The position numbers and the translations under genes are program-made. Under the pieces are notes generated by a model. The model ran no database searches and was not told where the DNA came from. It saw only the letters and a program-made list of their open reading frames with translations. This document shows positions 1 through 12,950 of a stretch of DNA of 64,000 nt, one piece after another (the stretch's first letter is position 1; every line of letters begins with the position of its first letter). This DNA comes from Acanthaster planci (taxonomy: Eukaryota > Echinodermata > Asteroidea > Valvatida > Acanthasteridae), in assembly GCF_001949145.1 (NCBI RefSeq), contig NW_019091355.1:5495625-5559624 (forward strand), written 5' to 3'.

Positions 1-2305
1 GGTAACGATGGCACTCGTCTCATTGGGTGATTATGGAGCAATGATACAGTCTCTACTACCGTTTTCCCCATACACCTCCGCTTCTAGGCGCCATCCTTAA
101 GGGATTAGAAGTCTTAAAGAAGCAAGCGACCTGATTCAGAGACGTTCAGCTTGCCATTTCAGAAGAACAATTCCATGGAATCAAACCGATCCGGTATTTG
201 TTTTTTGTAAAGCCTTACTTCCCCAAGCAAAAAGGATTCGAGAATTAAAAACACGCAGACCAGGGCCCATTTAGAAGTCAGCGCCATTGCACCACTGTTG
301 ACAGTACAGGAATAAAAAGCTTTGGATCAGGGATCTGGTAAGGGGGGGGTTTCATACGTAATTTAATGGAAATTACTGGAGATCTTGATTTGAAGCCAAG
401 AAGAAATCAGCGGTGTTGTATCGCATTTACTTGCGTCGCCGTCAGACCGCATGCTTCCTATGCTTTTCTTTGTCAAGTTATCGATACAGGCTATCGAGTG
501 AAGCTATCCCCGATTATTGGCGAATGACCAAATGTCGGTGGAATCGAGACGGCCGGCGAGGGTTCACGTGCACTTCGACAAGGCTGAAGTTGATGGGGAC
601 GAGTTGGGGGTACCAGCAGCTTCGCACATAATACCAGGGACATCAGAGCAGCCATAAAACTCCCAGAGACACGCACTTGATAGCTGTTTTGTTGACACTC
701 TTAATTTTTTTTTTATTCTGAAGGAGACACAGATACAGTTCTCAGTTCAGGGACTTTAAGAAGCTTGATATGTCCTCAGGATACACAAAGCATAAAATCC
801 CCCCCCCAAAAAAAAGGTGCAAGGAAACATGGTCACATTTTAAAAAGTGGCGGTATTTAGAATCTGGCGTGGTTTTAAAGAGGACACCCTCGACTTGATG
901 ATGCCTCATATTCATTGCTTTCGACAATCCAGAGATATGCCCCAGTTAACACAAGTGCTTAAAATTACTTTGGGCCTTTGTATAGTCTGATCACTGGACC
1001 TCATCGAAAACGACAAACCTTGCATTTCATCTTTACCCAATAATCAAAGGATATGCTGTCAGCCCCGTGCCTTAATATTGAGATATGCTGACAAGTAACC
1101 CTTTTTTCCCCTGGGAAGTGACGCTGAACTCAATTTTGATAGCTTGTGTTTACTGGGGCATATCTCCGAATCTTTCAAAGCAAAATCGTCATCGTTTTCA
1201 CGCAGAGACGGGCATGTCAAAATTGGCAATTTGTTTCGATTTCGACGTCAATTTTATTCACTATTTTGCCTTTATCATATCGTATTTGACCATTTTGACA
1301 TGCTTCCATAATCAAAACATCAATCATTTCTTAATTATATAAATGAAACCATTACACAGCCTTAACCTCACCTAAAGCTACAAAACACTACATATTGTAG
1401 CAAACAGTGCTGTGGCTTCTTTGAGTAGGCTACACGTCCTTATTGTTCTCCGAAGCCATAAAATACTATTATACGACAATTTACCATACGGTGCTTTGCA
1501 CTGGCTTGCATACACGACCTTATTGTTCTCAGTACAATTAACAATGGAAGTGCCCCAGACTAGAAAGAGTACTTTATAGTGCAAGATATTCGGCCTTATA
1601 TTGCGCTATATTTTGTTCTGTACTGAGTGCTGTATCCCAGGGAATACGCTGGGGAGAAGGCATCTGGATAACGGCAGTTTGTATTGCCACGAAGAGAAGC
1701 GAATATGTCTGCCCCTTGTACACGTACATGTACAAACCGTATTGCCAGGAAAGGCATAAAAAAGGTCAATTGAAATTTTCGTTTACACGAAGGGACGGGC
1801 ATCTTTAGAAATTAATGTTGGCTAATTAACTACTGTTTTCATTCTGATTGCTGAGTTGACATTAAATTTTCCGTTTAGGCGAGTCATGTGGGGTTACCTT
1901 ATTGCAAAAAAACTTGTCGCAAAATAGAAGTTTTTGTGATTTTAAAATCGGAGAAACTCCTCTCGCAATTATTTCGAAAACAGTTGCTCTTCAAAATTCA
2001 CATGCCCATCCCTTCGTGAAAACGGTGACGAAATAGGATGGAAGAAATACCGTCATCATGCGACGAGTGTCCTCTTTAAAACGATGCAAGTTATAAATCC
2101 CGCGAGTTGACATTGAAAATTCAAAATAGAGTGTATTTGCTAATTGCAGCAGCTTTTGGGATACACTTGTATGAGGCCCATTAACCTGTTTGCTGATTCG
2201 TCGTTTTGTTATAGTCAGTGTAGACCTTGATTTTGCAACTGCATATCCTTGCCGACTACGCAGTGGTTGACAAACTGTGGTTGGTCATCATTTCAAAAAT
2301 ACAAA
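1..2305. other. Non-coding, no gene recognised
   Basis: Only short open frames on both strands. Contains a G run near 342-349, a C run joined to an A run at 789-805, and the small repeat family at 1193-2024. Nothing else is supported. Confidence 0.6.
1193..2024. repeat. Three copies of a short repeat, one inverted
   Basis: CGTTTTCACG plus ACGGGCATG is seen at about 1195-1217, CGTTTACACGAAGGGACGGG at 1780-1799, and the reverse complement (ATGCCCATCCCTTCGTGAAA) at about 2002-2021. The last two form an inverted pair around 200 bp of unique DNA. These may be the ends of a decayed non-autonomous element. No open frame of interest lies between them. Confidence 0.5.
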
Positions 2306-2494
2306 GAGTGGTGGAGACGTCTGCACTAGTAAGCAGGTGGTTGTTGGTTCGAGTCACACCCGAGTACGCTTGTGGGGTTTTTCACAAGCCTTCGGGGGCA
2401 TACACTGAGTATACAGTGTTAAAATAGACGTCGGAAAGGGCAAAAATCCAAAATTAATTTACATCTCCCCGGCGCAAATCCATCCTTGAAATAG
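2306..2494 (+). mobile_element. Older copy of the same tRNA-derived SINE, 5'-truncated
   Basis: It aligns well with the SINE at 28.9 kb: a GAGTGG and GACGTCTGCAC head, GTAAGCAGG, a B box GGTTCGAGTCACACC at 2346-2360, then CCCGAGTA. A hairpin follows (GCTTGTG 2368-2374 with CACAAGC 2383-2389), then CACTGAGTATACAGTG at 2403-2418, AGGGCAAAAATCC, and the tail TTACATCTCCCCGGCGCAAA. It is more diverged than the 28.9 kb copy. The tRNA acceptor part is missing, so this is not a functional tRNA gene. Confidence 0.75.
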
Positions 2495-3843
2495 AAAAAG
2501 AATTTGCAAAATGTTGTTATTGTATTATGCAGCATGTTGCCATCTGTAAAGCACACAGTACCGTTTAATTGGAAATGAAGAATACTCTGGGTTCTCGGGT
2601 GACATGTGAGTGTGGATTTCGCACTGGATCTATTGCCAAGTATTGGATCAAGTTCAACAAAGCCTCACTTGAACACAAATGGAATAAAAATCATTTTGTG
2701 GCAGGAGCTGCTGCCGATTACCGGCGAACTATCTGCAAACTTTGGCTGCCTATATACAACAATGGAGGTCGATTTTGGCAAGTAGAAGGAAGATTTATCG
2801 CTACCCCAAAACAATGGAATGGATCGATAAACAACCGTGGGTGTGTAGATTGAATTTATCAAAAAGAATCTGAAGGCCACTCTCGTAAGAGCAATCGTTT
2901 TAATGTCGAAAGGTCTAGATTGATCGTATTATGGTACGGATTGAGGAACCTTTTGAAATTCTAGACCGCGTTAAACGACAAATGTGAATTTTGTAAGCTT
3001 TTAACCACGCAAAGGGATCTCAGAAAAAAGGCAGAAAGTATCGATTGAAACTCTTTTCGCTAACTTCATATCGGTATTGAATATCTGCTCCAGCTATGGT
3101 TTTTCCAAAATAACAATTCATGACAATTTATATCGCCCATCGAAGTCATAATTATCATGATGGTGCATGTTGCAAGGTAAAATGCGACCGTTTTTATAGG
3201 TTTATGCAATGAATCTGAATCTCCCAGACTGCATCTTGTCAGTGTAGTTAAGTAAGCCCTAGTTTGATAAACCCAAACGCAGTCTAGGATCGGGAAATGT
3301 AACTGTGACAATATGATAAGCAATCAAAACAACTCGGACAGCAGCATTGACGCTATCAGCGTACACAATCGTGACTGAACTCTGTGCTCCTTGTCGACAA
3401 GCCTGTTATTTGCACCGCATGACACCAAAAACCTACCACCACCTGGTTCTGGCCTACCGTCTACGAAATGATGCGTTCCGAGTGCTTGACCTATTACACC
3501 ATATATTATTAACTGACATCCCGGGACCAGCCTATATCTGTCAAGAATACGAATATGTGGTGACAGAAATCATACTTCTGTTTTGCCTGCTGGGGTCAAA
3601 GTCCCACCGAGATGTTAAAATTTAACAAGTAGATTTGTTTTGTTCACCAAAGTCGGTGGCAACCAGTCCTGAAAATCGTTTTTGGAAAGCTCGGTTGCTA
3701 ACTTTTAAAATGTCCCTTTCGCTACACATGCACGCCGTCAGTGAACTCCTCTGCAAGTCTGTCGATGTCCAGTAGAAATGTGCACGGAGCTATGGACCCC
3801 TTACAGCTGGTACTCGGTAGTAGTTCCTGTAACATGGCAAGGA

Positions 3844-3862
3844 ACGTTCATTGAATGAACGT
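3844..3862. repeat. Short perfect inverted repeat (9-1-9)
   Basis: ACGTTCATT and AATGAACGT flank a single G. No loop suitable for an RNA hairpin exists, so it is better read as a dyad-symmetric site, possibly for a dimeric DNA-binding protein. Chance is possible in 64 kb. Confidence 0.6.
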
Positions 3863-4164
3863 GACGTGCAATCCCACCATACTTGGTATAGGCCCTACTA
3901 AATGTTTTTTGCAGACGTGGGCTGCCACCCAGTTCTGTGTAGTGTGGTTTAAGGCTGTTTTCGTGTGAATGTCACGCCACGGAATCCACTGAGCAAAATT
4001 TTCTCATGAACAGCTTGGTAAAATCTAGACAAGGAGTAAAGGATATGATTTAGATTCCGCTTTGGGGCTTCGATATTTTAACTTGTTGATCCTTGTGAAT
4101 GGTTGGCAGTGACATGTCTTTACGTTAACTGTGACGTCTTAGCGTGGCCACTATATCTTTGCCG

Positions 4165-4232
4165 TAATCATCGCTGTCATCATGATCACAATCGTCATCA
4201 TCATCGTTATTATCAGTGTCATGATCAGTATC
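4165..4232. repeat. Imperfect ATC/ATG-rich trinucleotide tract
   Basis: TCATCATGATCACAATCGTC and later TCATCATCATCG units form a degenerate simple repeat. Open frames across it are rich in His on one strand and Ile/Met/Thr on the other, as expected from low complexity. Confidence 0.75.
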
Positions 4233-6846
4233 AGCGCCATGGTCTGGTCCCCGCCGCCCCGTGCATTATATGGAATGATGAAGTGCAATATCCGGTCATT
4301 AATGCCGTGCGATTTTGTTATAAATGTACAACACGTACGGTCATTAATCATGTAGCCTGTCCTCCTCAGAGATTCAGGCTAATCGACAATATCGTTTCCC
4401 GCTCCCCGTCTCCCTACAAGCCCAGCGTTATTAACAGTCATTCGGTGCCACGTTAGTTATTACTGGCCCATTTTCTCGCACAATGAGCTCATCAATCATA
4501 TTTTTTTATTGAGTCCTGGAGATATCTGGCGAATATTAGTCCAGATTTGGTGTTAAAGGAACAATGTTGGCCCATTACTCAAGTATACAAACTGCATAAT
4601 ACTGTCAGTGGTATTCGTTGGGGGCAGATTACCCAGGCATTGTAAGCTTGGGTACATTTACAAAATGTCGCCCTGTCTTTATTCGTATGAATATCATAGT
4701 CTGTGTACAGCGCACAGACGCCCACAATGTACGTACGTGCAGTTTACGGAAATTTGGCGCACTCCATAATATCGGGTTTTTTTTCTTGCCGAATGGATAT
4801 GGAAATTAGAGACTGACCCAATCTGACGAATCGTAGGAATAACATTCAAATTCAAGCACTTTGAATGCAAAGTTAGGAAATTTGATCTCAATCCATTTGA
4901 AGGATTAGACCGTTCTGTCTTCGGGAAGGATGCTCGGCCACAGCGGGTAGGGCAGTCATACATGTACGGGCGCCATTAACTTTGTATTTTGGAAGACGTG
5001 CATGACAGCTAAATGATTTTGTGTGGGGGGATTTCAGTCGAGAAAAAATTGTTTTATAACTCTACGGGCGAACTCATTGATGACAGAAGCTGTAAAGAAA
5101 GGTAGATTTGTGGGAAGTTTGGCCGGCAAATTAAAACCAAATTTTGTCTTAATTTATCATTTGTGCAGTCAGTGATGGGGTTAACTTCAGTGTGTGTGAG
5201 TGGTAAGATTAACAGTGAGGCGGAACGACACGGGTTAAGCGGCTGAATGCCGGAGTCTCGTTCCTCGCTTCCGCTCTCAAAAAAGGTGTTGAAAACCCAC
5301 ACGAGTGGTGTCTACATCACATCACTCGCCCCAGCACGGACACCACAGCAGAATGGACCTGACATCTCTCGATATGTACTTTTTGCACCTACGTTTTTAA
5401 GAGTCATGCGTTGGACAGACGCATGTCGAATGCACGGCAGTGTCGTGTATACACACCACAGGAACCGTGTCATCATCGTCAGTCAGACTCGTCATTCATC
5501 GCCTCCGATGGCTTGTAATATTGAATTACGCCAACCGTGTCCCACTTCAGTGCCGGCATTATTTGCCGCCAAGTCGCACCGGCGGAGCCGTTAGTGGTCG
5601 CCTCGCCTTTATTGTAAACATCTGTATAATGAACTGCCACATTTTTACATCTGGCTGAGCACCACCATAATAATACGCGTAGCAGGGATTCGCCACTGAG
5701 GGATGTTAATTCGAAGGAATCGGCGTCACCATATGCCATCATAACGAGGGGATATTCGGTAGTTTGAAGATCTACAGTGGGGCGGGGCGGTGGTTATGGG
5801 GGAGATTCGCGTTCACAAGTGGCCAATCCTGGGCAGGTTAAAAAAGTCCACTTGATCCGTCACACGATAGTTGTTGTTTTTTCTCCGAATTAAAACCTAG
5901 GAGCTTCCTTTCTCCGGAAAAACCTCGGTTGCAAAGGAGACTTTTACGGAGTCATCCCTTTTTGAAGGGTCCTCCATGCGCCCCTCGAAATCTCATTGGT
6001 GAGTAGGTTACCCTATGACTTTCAGGCCGCGGTTCCACATACGAATGTGTTCATATCGTAAGATCAGTTTCGCATTGGACTGAAGTTTGAACCAGCCCGC
6101 AGCGGCCTGTTCATGCTTCAGGCGAATGTGAAAGCGAAGCGAATTTGACTTCACGAATGAATTGTGCGGTAGCGAAATTTCGCTCGAGTTGAAATGTGCC
6201 CGACTTTTGCAGATTGGCAGTGTGAATAACGATCTGACGCTCTGATTTATTTATTGATATTGATTTGAGGCTTTTGTTCACTTTCGCGCCAAATATGAAC
6301 CAACCTCTAGACAGCCCGGCACAAGAGACACTTTGATAAGACAAGAGGCCCACGAACTTAAAACTTCGGATGAAGCAATCTTCAGACTGAAAAAAAAGAA
6401 TCGTCTCTAACAACAGCATTGTTTCGTAACTTAGGTTCTTTGACCTCGAAGGAAGCATGGTAAGAATAAACAAAGAATGTATGCTACAAGTGGGTACTTG
6501 GGAATAATAGCAGAACAAAATTCCATCCTCTCGTTTGGGAAGTATGGCCAAAAAAGGGAAGCACAGAAATCAGAAACGGACAAATAACTACGCTCAGTGC
6601 ACGTGCGTGGAAAACTGGGCCAACGTGTGGAGCTATCAAGACCCACGGAGGAGGGTAAATAACACTCCACAGACTACGAGCAGTGACCCGAGTAGGGAAA
6701 GACACAAGCAGGAAGTAATACGAACCCGCGGGAAAGATGTCATTACCCTTAAAATGTTGCATCATGTCCAAGTTGGGCACGCTCGCATAAAGTTGGCCAT
6801 CGCTTGTACATATACATGTACTTCTGGGACTGGTATAATGTACGCG

Positions 6847-6862
6847 GTAACCTATAGGTTAC
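6847..6862. repeat. 16-bp perfect palindrome
   Basis: GTAACCTATAGGTTAC equals its own reverse complement. It lies inside a 169-codon open frame that has no recognisable domain. A perfect 16-bp palindrome is uncommon by chance in 64 kb, but its function is unknown. Confidence 0.7.
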
Positions 6863-7849
6863 GTATAGTGTGGAAACGTGAACAACACATGTCCACGCGA
6901 TGGAGGAAGGGAATGCGTTCTGTGGGTAAACTTACCTTCGTCCATATTAAAAAGGATGTGTCTACTCTGAAAAAGAGGTTTAGAGGTGTTTGGGGGCTAG
7001 GCTGTCTGTCGCAATTCAAGAGGAACAGTAAAGCAAACAGTTAATGAGAAAGTATGGCTTAAAATAGTCTTCAAAGTTCAAGAACATGAGTAGTTTTTCT
7101 TAACTGCACGAAAATCAAATAGTGTCAATATTGGATTTGAAAAGTGTTTGTGGGTATATGCCTTTCTCGGGTTACGGGGATAATTTTCTTCTGTTTGAAA
7201 AATCGAAACCGAGTAGTGGGACAAAGCTTTGTCCCCATAACGTTTTGGTCCCCAATGAATAGGTAAAAACACGTGTGCAGTGTGAATGTGCGTGTGGGAA
7301 GGAAATGTCAAGTTGCAGTGAGAGACATCAATCGTTTTGATAGACAGGTGCAGAGTTCGCATCAAAAGAGTTCGCCTCAAAAGGAAAAAGGTAACCCTCG
7401 GTTGAGATAACGAAATCACGAGCCTTGAGATGTCCTCATGGGCGGTGCGGTTGAAAAAAAGGTTGCACCGGCAGCTTTTGGTTTCTCGACAGTATCGTTT
7501 TAGCGCACCTTCACAACTTGAAGAACTACGCAGTTATATTGTTCCGCACCCGTTTGAAATCAAATAATTACTGTCTTCGCCTGATTTGGGTTGACTAAGG
7601 TGACGGAGGGGGCGGGTCGTGAAGAAAGTTAAGAGAGGAGTAGGACCGTTGCTCACTGATGACATATTATGTTTAGACGCGCACCCCTCATTTTACACTC
7701 TGTGAAATCCCGATTTCAGGGCAATGAACGTGAGTCGAACCTTTTAGGGGTCCCAAATTGACATTTCGTAATACACGTATAATGAATGATTTGTGTTGCT
7801 TTTGTAAAGTGGCACCAACAGTTGCAGAGTGATCAAGCGTTAATTGTTG

Positions 7850-8190
7850 CTGTCAGAGTGGGCTTATTTATTGTCCAGACAGCAAAGCCTAAGGGCAATC
7901 AAGCGATTATAATTCTCTCCCATTGTTGGAGGTGCCAGGGCATTTTTGTTAAATGAGGGATCGTGGAAGGAAGCAATGAGTGATAACGACACAGACGGGG
8001 GTTGAAAGCGAGGCTTATGTGGCCATTTTTGACGGCGCCTCGCCGTGATGGTTCACACGTCATGCGGTCTAGTCCCCAGGCGTTTCGCCTCATTCTGTCA
8101 TGTTACTAACCCCTGGCTGTCGACTATTAATATCGATGATTGATCGTGCCCTTTGTCACTGTCATTAAGCCCTTTGTCAGCTCTGTCAGT
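7850..8190. promoter_or_regulatory. Candidate non-coding regulatory block
   Basis: Unique sequence with GGCTTATTTATTGTCC, CCCATTGTTGG (Sox-like), TGATGGTTCACACGTCATG, ATTAATATCGATGATTGATC and two direct copies of GCCCTTTGTCA near 8148-8180. No coding potential. Flagged for motif density and lack of repeats only. Confidence 0.22.
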
Positions 8191-10323
8191 TGGGTTAGGC
8201 CTATAATATTAAGAAAATTGATAGTTTTGGTGGGGTATGTATAATTGTACCGTAGAATGTGAAATTGCATTGGCCATTATTCGATTAGGAGAACTAGTTA
8301 GTGGCAGCCGAAATCGCCTATTGCGCTGTGAAGTGGTTCTTTCGACCGGGGGAACTACAGATGTCACCAAGCATAATGGGAAAATCCACTGCAACACCTC
8401 TGATCATAACCCGTTAATGCAATATTCACTTGACCAGTTTTTGTCCTTTGCATTATACGCCAAGTGGAAACGATAACAAAGCCAAAGAAACAAACCGAAA
8501 GCAAAACAGAACCAAACCAGAGGTTTGTGTTTAGTGAAATTTAATAATGATACTGAGGTTAATAGTGGAATTCATCCTATACCCAGTCGTGTTGGTTTCA
8601 AGTATTGGACTTAATTTAAACATGCTGAAGGAAACAGACTGCTCAGTGCAACGTAATCATTCATTCCATCACACGGCTAAAGCATGTAATTTAATTTTCC
8701 TTTGTCACAAGCTGCCCGTTTCTGTGGTGTATTCAGTCAACAGATCTGCAAAAGAATCGATACCGAATGATTTCGACTATATCGCGAGGGAAAGCAGGTG
8801 GAAACAAGTTCATGTCCGAAATGGATGTTTTGAGGGGCTACGACGTCTGGGTCTGCACTGACCCGCAACGTCAATAGCCGTAGCTGCAGTCCGCCCTTCT
8901 CATTTGGTAAACACGATCTTAACTTGGGCGATGACTGTTGCGGTGACCATCCGAGGGGAAGTTGTGAGAAAAGAACCTACACATTATGATCCGCTGCTTG
9001 CACGATCTGTACCCAATCCGATTATTCGTTGCCATTAAAAAAAATACCTTCGCAGCATTGTCAACGGCAGTTGTATTAAATTAGGCCCAACTCAGCCTCA
9101 TGAGCTGGTCTGTTTTCATCCCCGCTTAACAGACCACCTTAATGGTGGATGACTTGGAGTTCGTGGCAAACGGTGTCACTGAACGTGGGGCCTAGAAGTC
9201 ACTCTCTGTAATTCGCTACGGTTTCACATTAGTCTGGGGTATGCGCCGGCCTTAAGGCGAGATTCCCTTGTTTCCTGCAACAGCATTTCAAGCTATTTTT
9301 TTCACTTGGTATTACAATAAGCACCACGGACGCAGTCAATTGTATACATGTCCTGGAAGAATGGTCACCTACCTGAGCACTATAGGACGTGTCATGCGTG
9401 TCTACAGTATGAACAATCCAGATGTCGATGAGGAAGAATTAAGACTATTTTAAAGACTGTCTCGGGCTATCTCATGCAGCAACGACTGCGTAGTCTAGCC
9501 ACGCGTGAATTTGGAAAAGTTTCACGTATGTTCATCAAAGTACGGCGACATCGTATCTTATGCTTAAGGATGTCCATTCGTGCACGTTTGCATAGACCGG
9601 AGCAGAATACAGTGGACCTCTTTTTCTGCAAAAATCATAGCTCTTTCCATTCCTATAAAACTTTAACCATTCTCCTTAAGTTTTATCACGCACTACCTTT
9701 GTCACATCATGAGAGTGATACTCTATGAATAAATAAATTTATCTGACGTGAAAAAGTCACAGAAACCTTTGATGAATAGCATAAAGGAGAATAGTTGGAG
9801 AGTGCGATGATTTAGAAACGAGGCACGCAACACCCACACGTCAATCGATGACTGCACGCAACTGTCACCTCAGAATCCCGCCTGACGCGTTATAGCTGTT
9901 AGTTTAGAGCACGCACAGACCAATACCGATCACGTGTCCAGAATGAGCCAACAAGAATCTCGTATAATATAGGGCTGTGCGCACACTACGTGCTCGAAGG
10001 AAGGGTCGGTTTCTTTGGGATACCTGAAATGTGCTTATAGAGTCCTTATTGGATAGCCTTTGGTTGAAGTTGAAAGGGAATGCAGGAGAAGACTAATTTG
10101 TACTGATAAGTACAGTAAGCTGCTTTTGCAACACACACACCCACACTTCTTTCACAAAATTTCGTGAGAATGATTAGCCTTTCAAAGTGCCGTGCTGTGT
10201 GTTTGGGTGATGGGTGCGAGCGAAGGGCATGCATATGGCCAGCATGCATCTTCCTTGTTGTCACAGTGTAGGCCTATGTTCAGAACTATGGCGGGCTATG
10301 CGTATGACAGAGCTCAAAGTTCA

Positions 10324-10381
10324 AAAATGATTATGTAACATCACAGGTGTTATGGGAATCATAACACCTCATAATCATTTT
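10324..10381. repeat. Near-perfect palindromic element with a double stem
   Basis: Outer arms AAAATGATTATG (10324-10335) and CATAATCATTTT (10370-10381) pair perfectly. Inner arms AGGTGTTATG (10345-10354) and CATAACACCT (10360-10369) pair perfectly around a 5-base loop. The only asymmetry is a 9-base bulge (10336-10344). It could be a tiny MITE or a fold-back sequence. No mature-miRNA-like conserved arm is recognised. Confidence 0.85.
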
Positions 10382-12689
10382 CCTCTGAGTCATTGAGCTA
10401 GCTTGACCTGATCAGATGCCGTTACTGAACTGGATTAATTTTGCCAGTTTGATTGGATGCGGCAAAAACAATATTCGTTCGTCGGTCTTTGTGGGCATAG
10501 TATCGATTGCAAATTCTCTATTGTCGGAACTGATAGTTGAAATGATAATGGCTTTAACACTGCAGAGAATGACTAAATTCTGTATTTGGAGAGGCAATTA
10601 GAGTCGGGCGCTACCTTCTGAGTCCATGGAGGCTTAAGGGATCTCGCAAATTTTTGGTAATTGGGTTTAGTCATTCGCTTTGTTGGCTGGATTTAATTTT
10701 TTAGCTTTTACTATTTTTTTAAATGTGATTCAGCTGTTTCATATCCGAGTCGTCGGTGTTTGAAGGCAACTCCAAAATATATTTCTCTCCGTCTCTGCCC
10801 GTCATTATCATTGGTTTTTGCCGCCACCGGTTGTTTTCTCAATCGGTGCTCTGTTACGTCTTCGGAAATGTTCCTGCGCTGCAGATGTGCACTTTCTCGC
10901 GACGCACGAGTAGAGGGATCTGCTAAGTCTTGCAGAAAGTACATCGGTCAAAGGGTAGAGAGTACCGTCTGTATGTTCCATTTGGGTGATGTGTGCTTGC
11001 AATTATGGCGGGCATTGTTTCATCCAGCGGCAACTGTCACACGGCGTCTGGTAAACGAATCAGTTTACTGCCGCCCACCTTGCGCTGACCAGCTGCCAAA
11101 CTCAGTACCAATATAGAGTCGCTCATTTCTAATCAGTCAATTTGTTCCTGGCTGTCAAAAATGACGGGGGCTGCTATTAATGAAGAAAGAGTCAATTTAT
11201 ATGTTGTACAATAATATTTTTTTGGTCATGAGCGGGTTACAGTATTAGCGACAACCTGTACGTGTTATACACGGCTCAGTGTATTCCCTGTGGACGCGTT
11301 ACACGGAGCGTTACTGCATGCCGAAAGTAACCTCTCCGATGGTATAGGTTGAAAGAGTACCTTATCTCCGGTGAGGTTCGCGCGTATAGTTGCATGTCGT
11401 GTAAAGGTCAGTTCGGAGAACGGTACAATATTACAGACTGGCACAAATGTGAAAATACAGAACGTCTAACACGTTCCGCTTTCACAGTTGCTTTATTTTG
11501 AAAACAAAACAAACGGAACTTTGCGTGTTTGCGCAATATGAATAGCCTGCCGTATAGTTTTTGCAAAAGTCTAGGCGAGGTAGGTCTTCAAATAACCTGT
11601 GTTGGTCTGTATTGTAAAGGCAGTCATTCGTTTAATCAGCTACAGTGTAGGTCACGTAGTGTGATCGATAAACCGTACTTTCTGTTCTCAATTGCATTAC
11701 GCTCATGTTTTTTTTACGTGCGGGGACATCGAAGGTATTCATTTTTAGTCAAGAAAGTGTGATATCGCTTTTCCGGGATCCATAATTTTCTTCAGGTGCA
11801 TGCAGGATAGCCTATTAAATGTGCATCAACTAGCCTACAAAGCTAGTTTCTTTGACCGGACATTATTATTAGGCCCGCGCATTATGACGGGCGGGGGACT
11901 ATTGCACGCGGCACCCACTTTAATCCTCCCAGCTTAAAAGATTTAATCAAGAAACGAGTAGGTGATGAGATATGATTTGACAGCTTGGAAGCAATAAGTT
12001 GTCCGGTTAGATCAACGAGTCCCAATCGCTGGTTCAAGGCTGCGCGAACTGCTAGGGCGTAAATGATAGGTTTTGATCGGCGCTCGTGGCAAAGCTTGCA
12101 GGGCGAGCCTCTGTATAATTACAAAACAGCCTGACTTTTGTTTTGTTACGTGCAGTTCAAGTCACCACCAACCAAAAGAAACGCGAAATTTACTGACAAT
12201 CGAAGAGTTTTCCTATCACACGCTGAAAATGAAACGGCCTTTGTTGTATTTTATATGGAAAGTGGGATGAGGACGACTGCGGGCCACGAGTCTTGATACC
12301 TTTCAGACAAGAAGTCACCCTTGAATTAACGATAGCTTAGCCGTGCAGGGCGTAATTTGTTATCCGGATGGTAGGTAGCACCTGGCAAATTTCACAACCA
12401 AGAAGGTGAGGAAATTTCTGTGTCACACACTGTAGACTTGTAAATATTTAAACAAGCACAGTTTGACCTATTTCGCAATGGGTGTTTTATTGAGTTGTAA
12501 ATTCATTGAGTTCACGTTCGCTTAAGGAGTGTCATGAAACACAGTGAGAGCCGGTTCGGACCGCATTTAAGCCCATACTATTCAACAAAAGACAGGGCCA
12601 TGGGACTCTTCATAAAACAGTGCGTGCCCCCATAAACTATCTGGCTATGCATCAAGCATTCTTGCTGTTATTTGACTTGTCATCAAAGT

Positions 12690-12950
12690 TGTTCTCTCAC
12701 TTTGAGTTTCGATTCGCAGGCAACATTGTCCAATCATTGGGTTTGATTTTGAGTTCGCATGGCCAAACGTGGTGAAGAAATTGTCGCGGAGTCAGTGGAC
12801 CCAACACCCCTACCGCCCTTATCACAACAACCCGCTGTCGATTCAATCGCCTCGGCATATCAAAGCAGGAGCCGGCGGATGTCGCTGACGTATGCCGGAT
12901 ATTTGGCATGATTTATGTCTTTTGAAGTAGAAATATTGCCCGTGATGTGG
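12690..12950. promoter_or_regulatory. Candidate non-coding regulatory block
   Basis: Unique, GC-balanced sequence containing ACATTGTCC (Sox-like), CCAATCATTGG, CATATCAAAG (TCF-like) and CACAACAACCCG. A 70-codon open frame here has no domain. Function is inferred from motif content only. Confidence 0.2.

Larger units (their letters stand above)
2495..10323. other. Non-coding, no gene recognised
   Basis: The longest frames (146 codons at 6551-6111 minus, 169 codons at 6535-7044 plus) overlap each other in opposite directions, contain a palindrome and show no domain, so they are read as chance. The stretch holds the short palindromes at 3844 and 6847, the ATC tract at 4165 and the block at 7850-8190. 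Confidence 0.6.

Noticed and set aside
6215-6235. Resemblance to miR-34 (TTGGCAGTGTG)
   Set aside because: Only the first bases match and no hairpin partner was seen.
6111-7044. Open frames of 146 (minus) and 169 (plus) codons as possible genes
   Set aside because: They overlap on opposite strands, have no domain, contain a 16-bp palindrome and lie within the length expected by chance in 64 kb.
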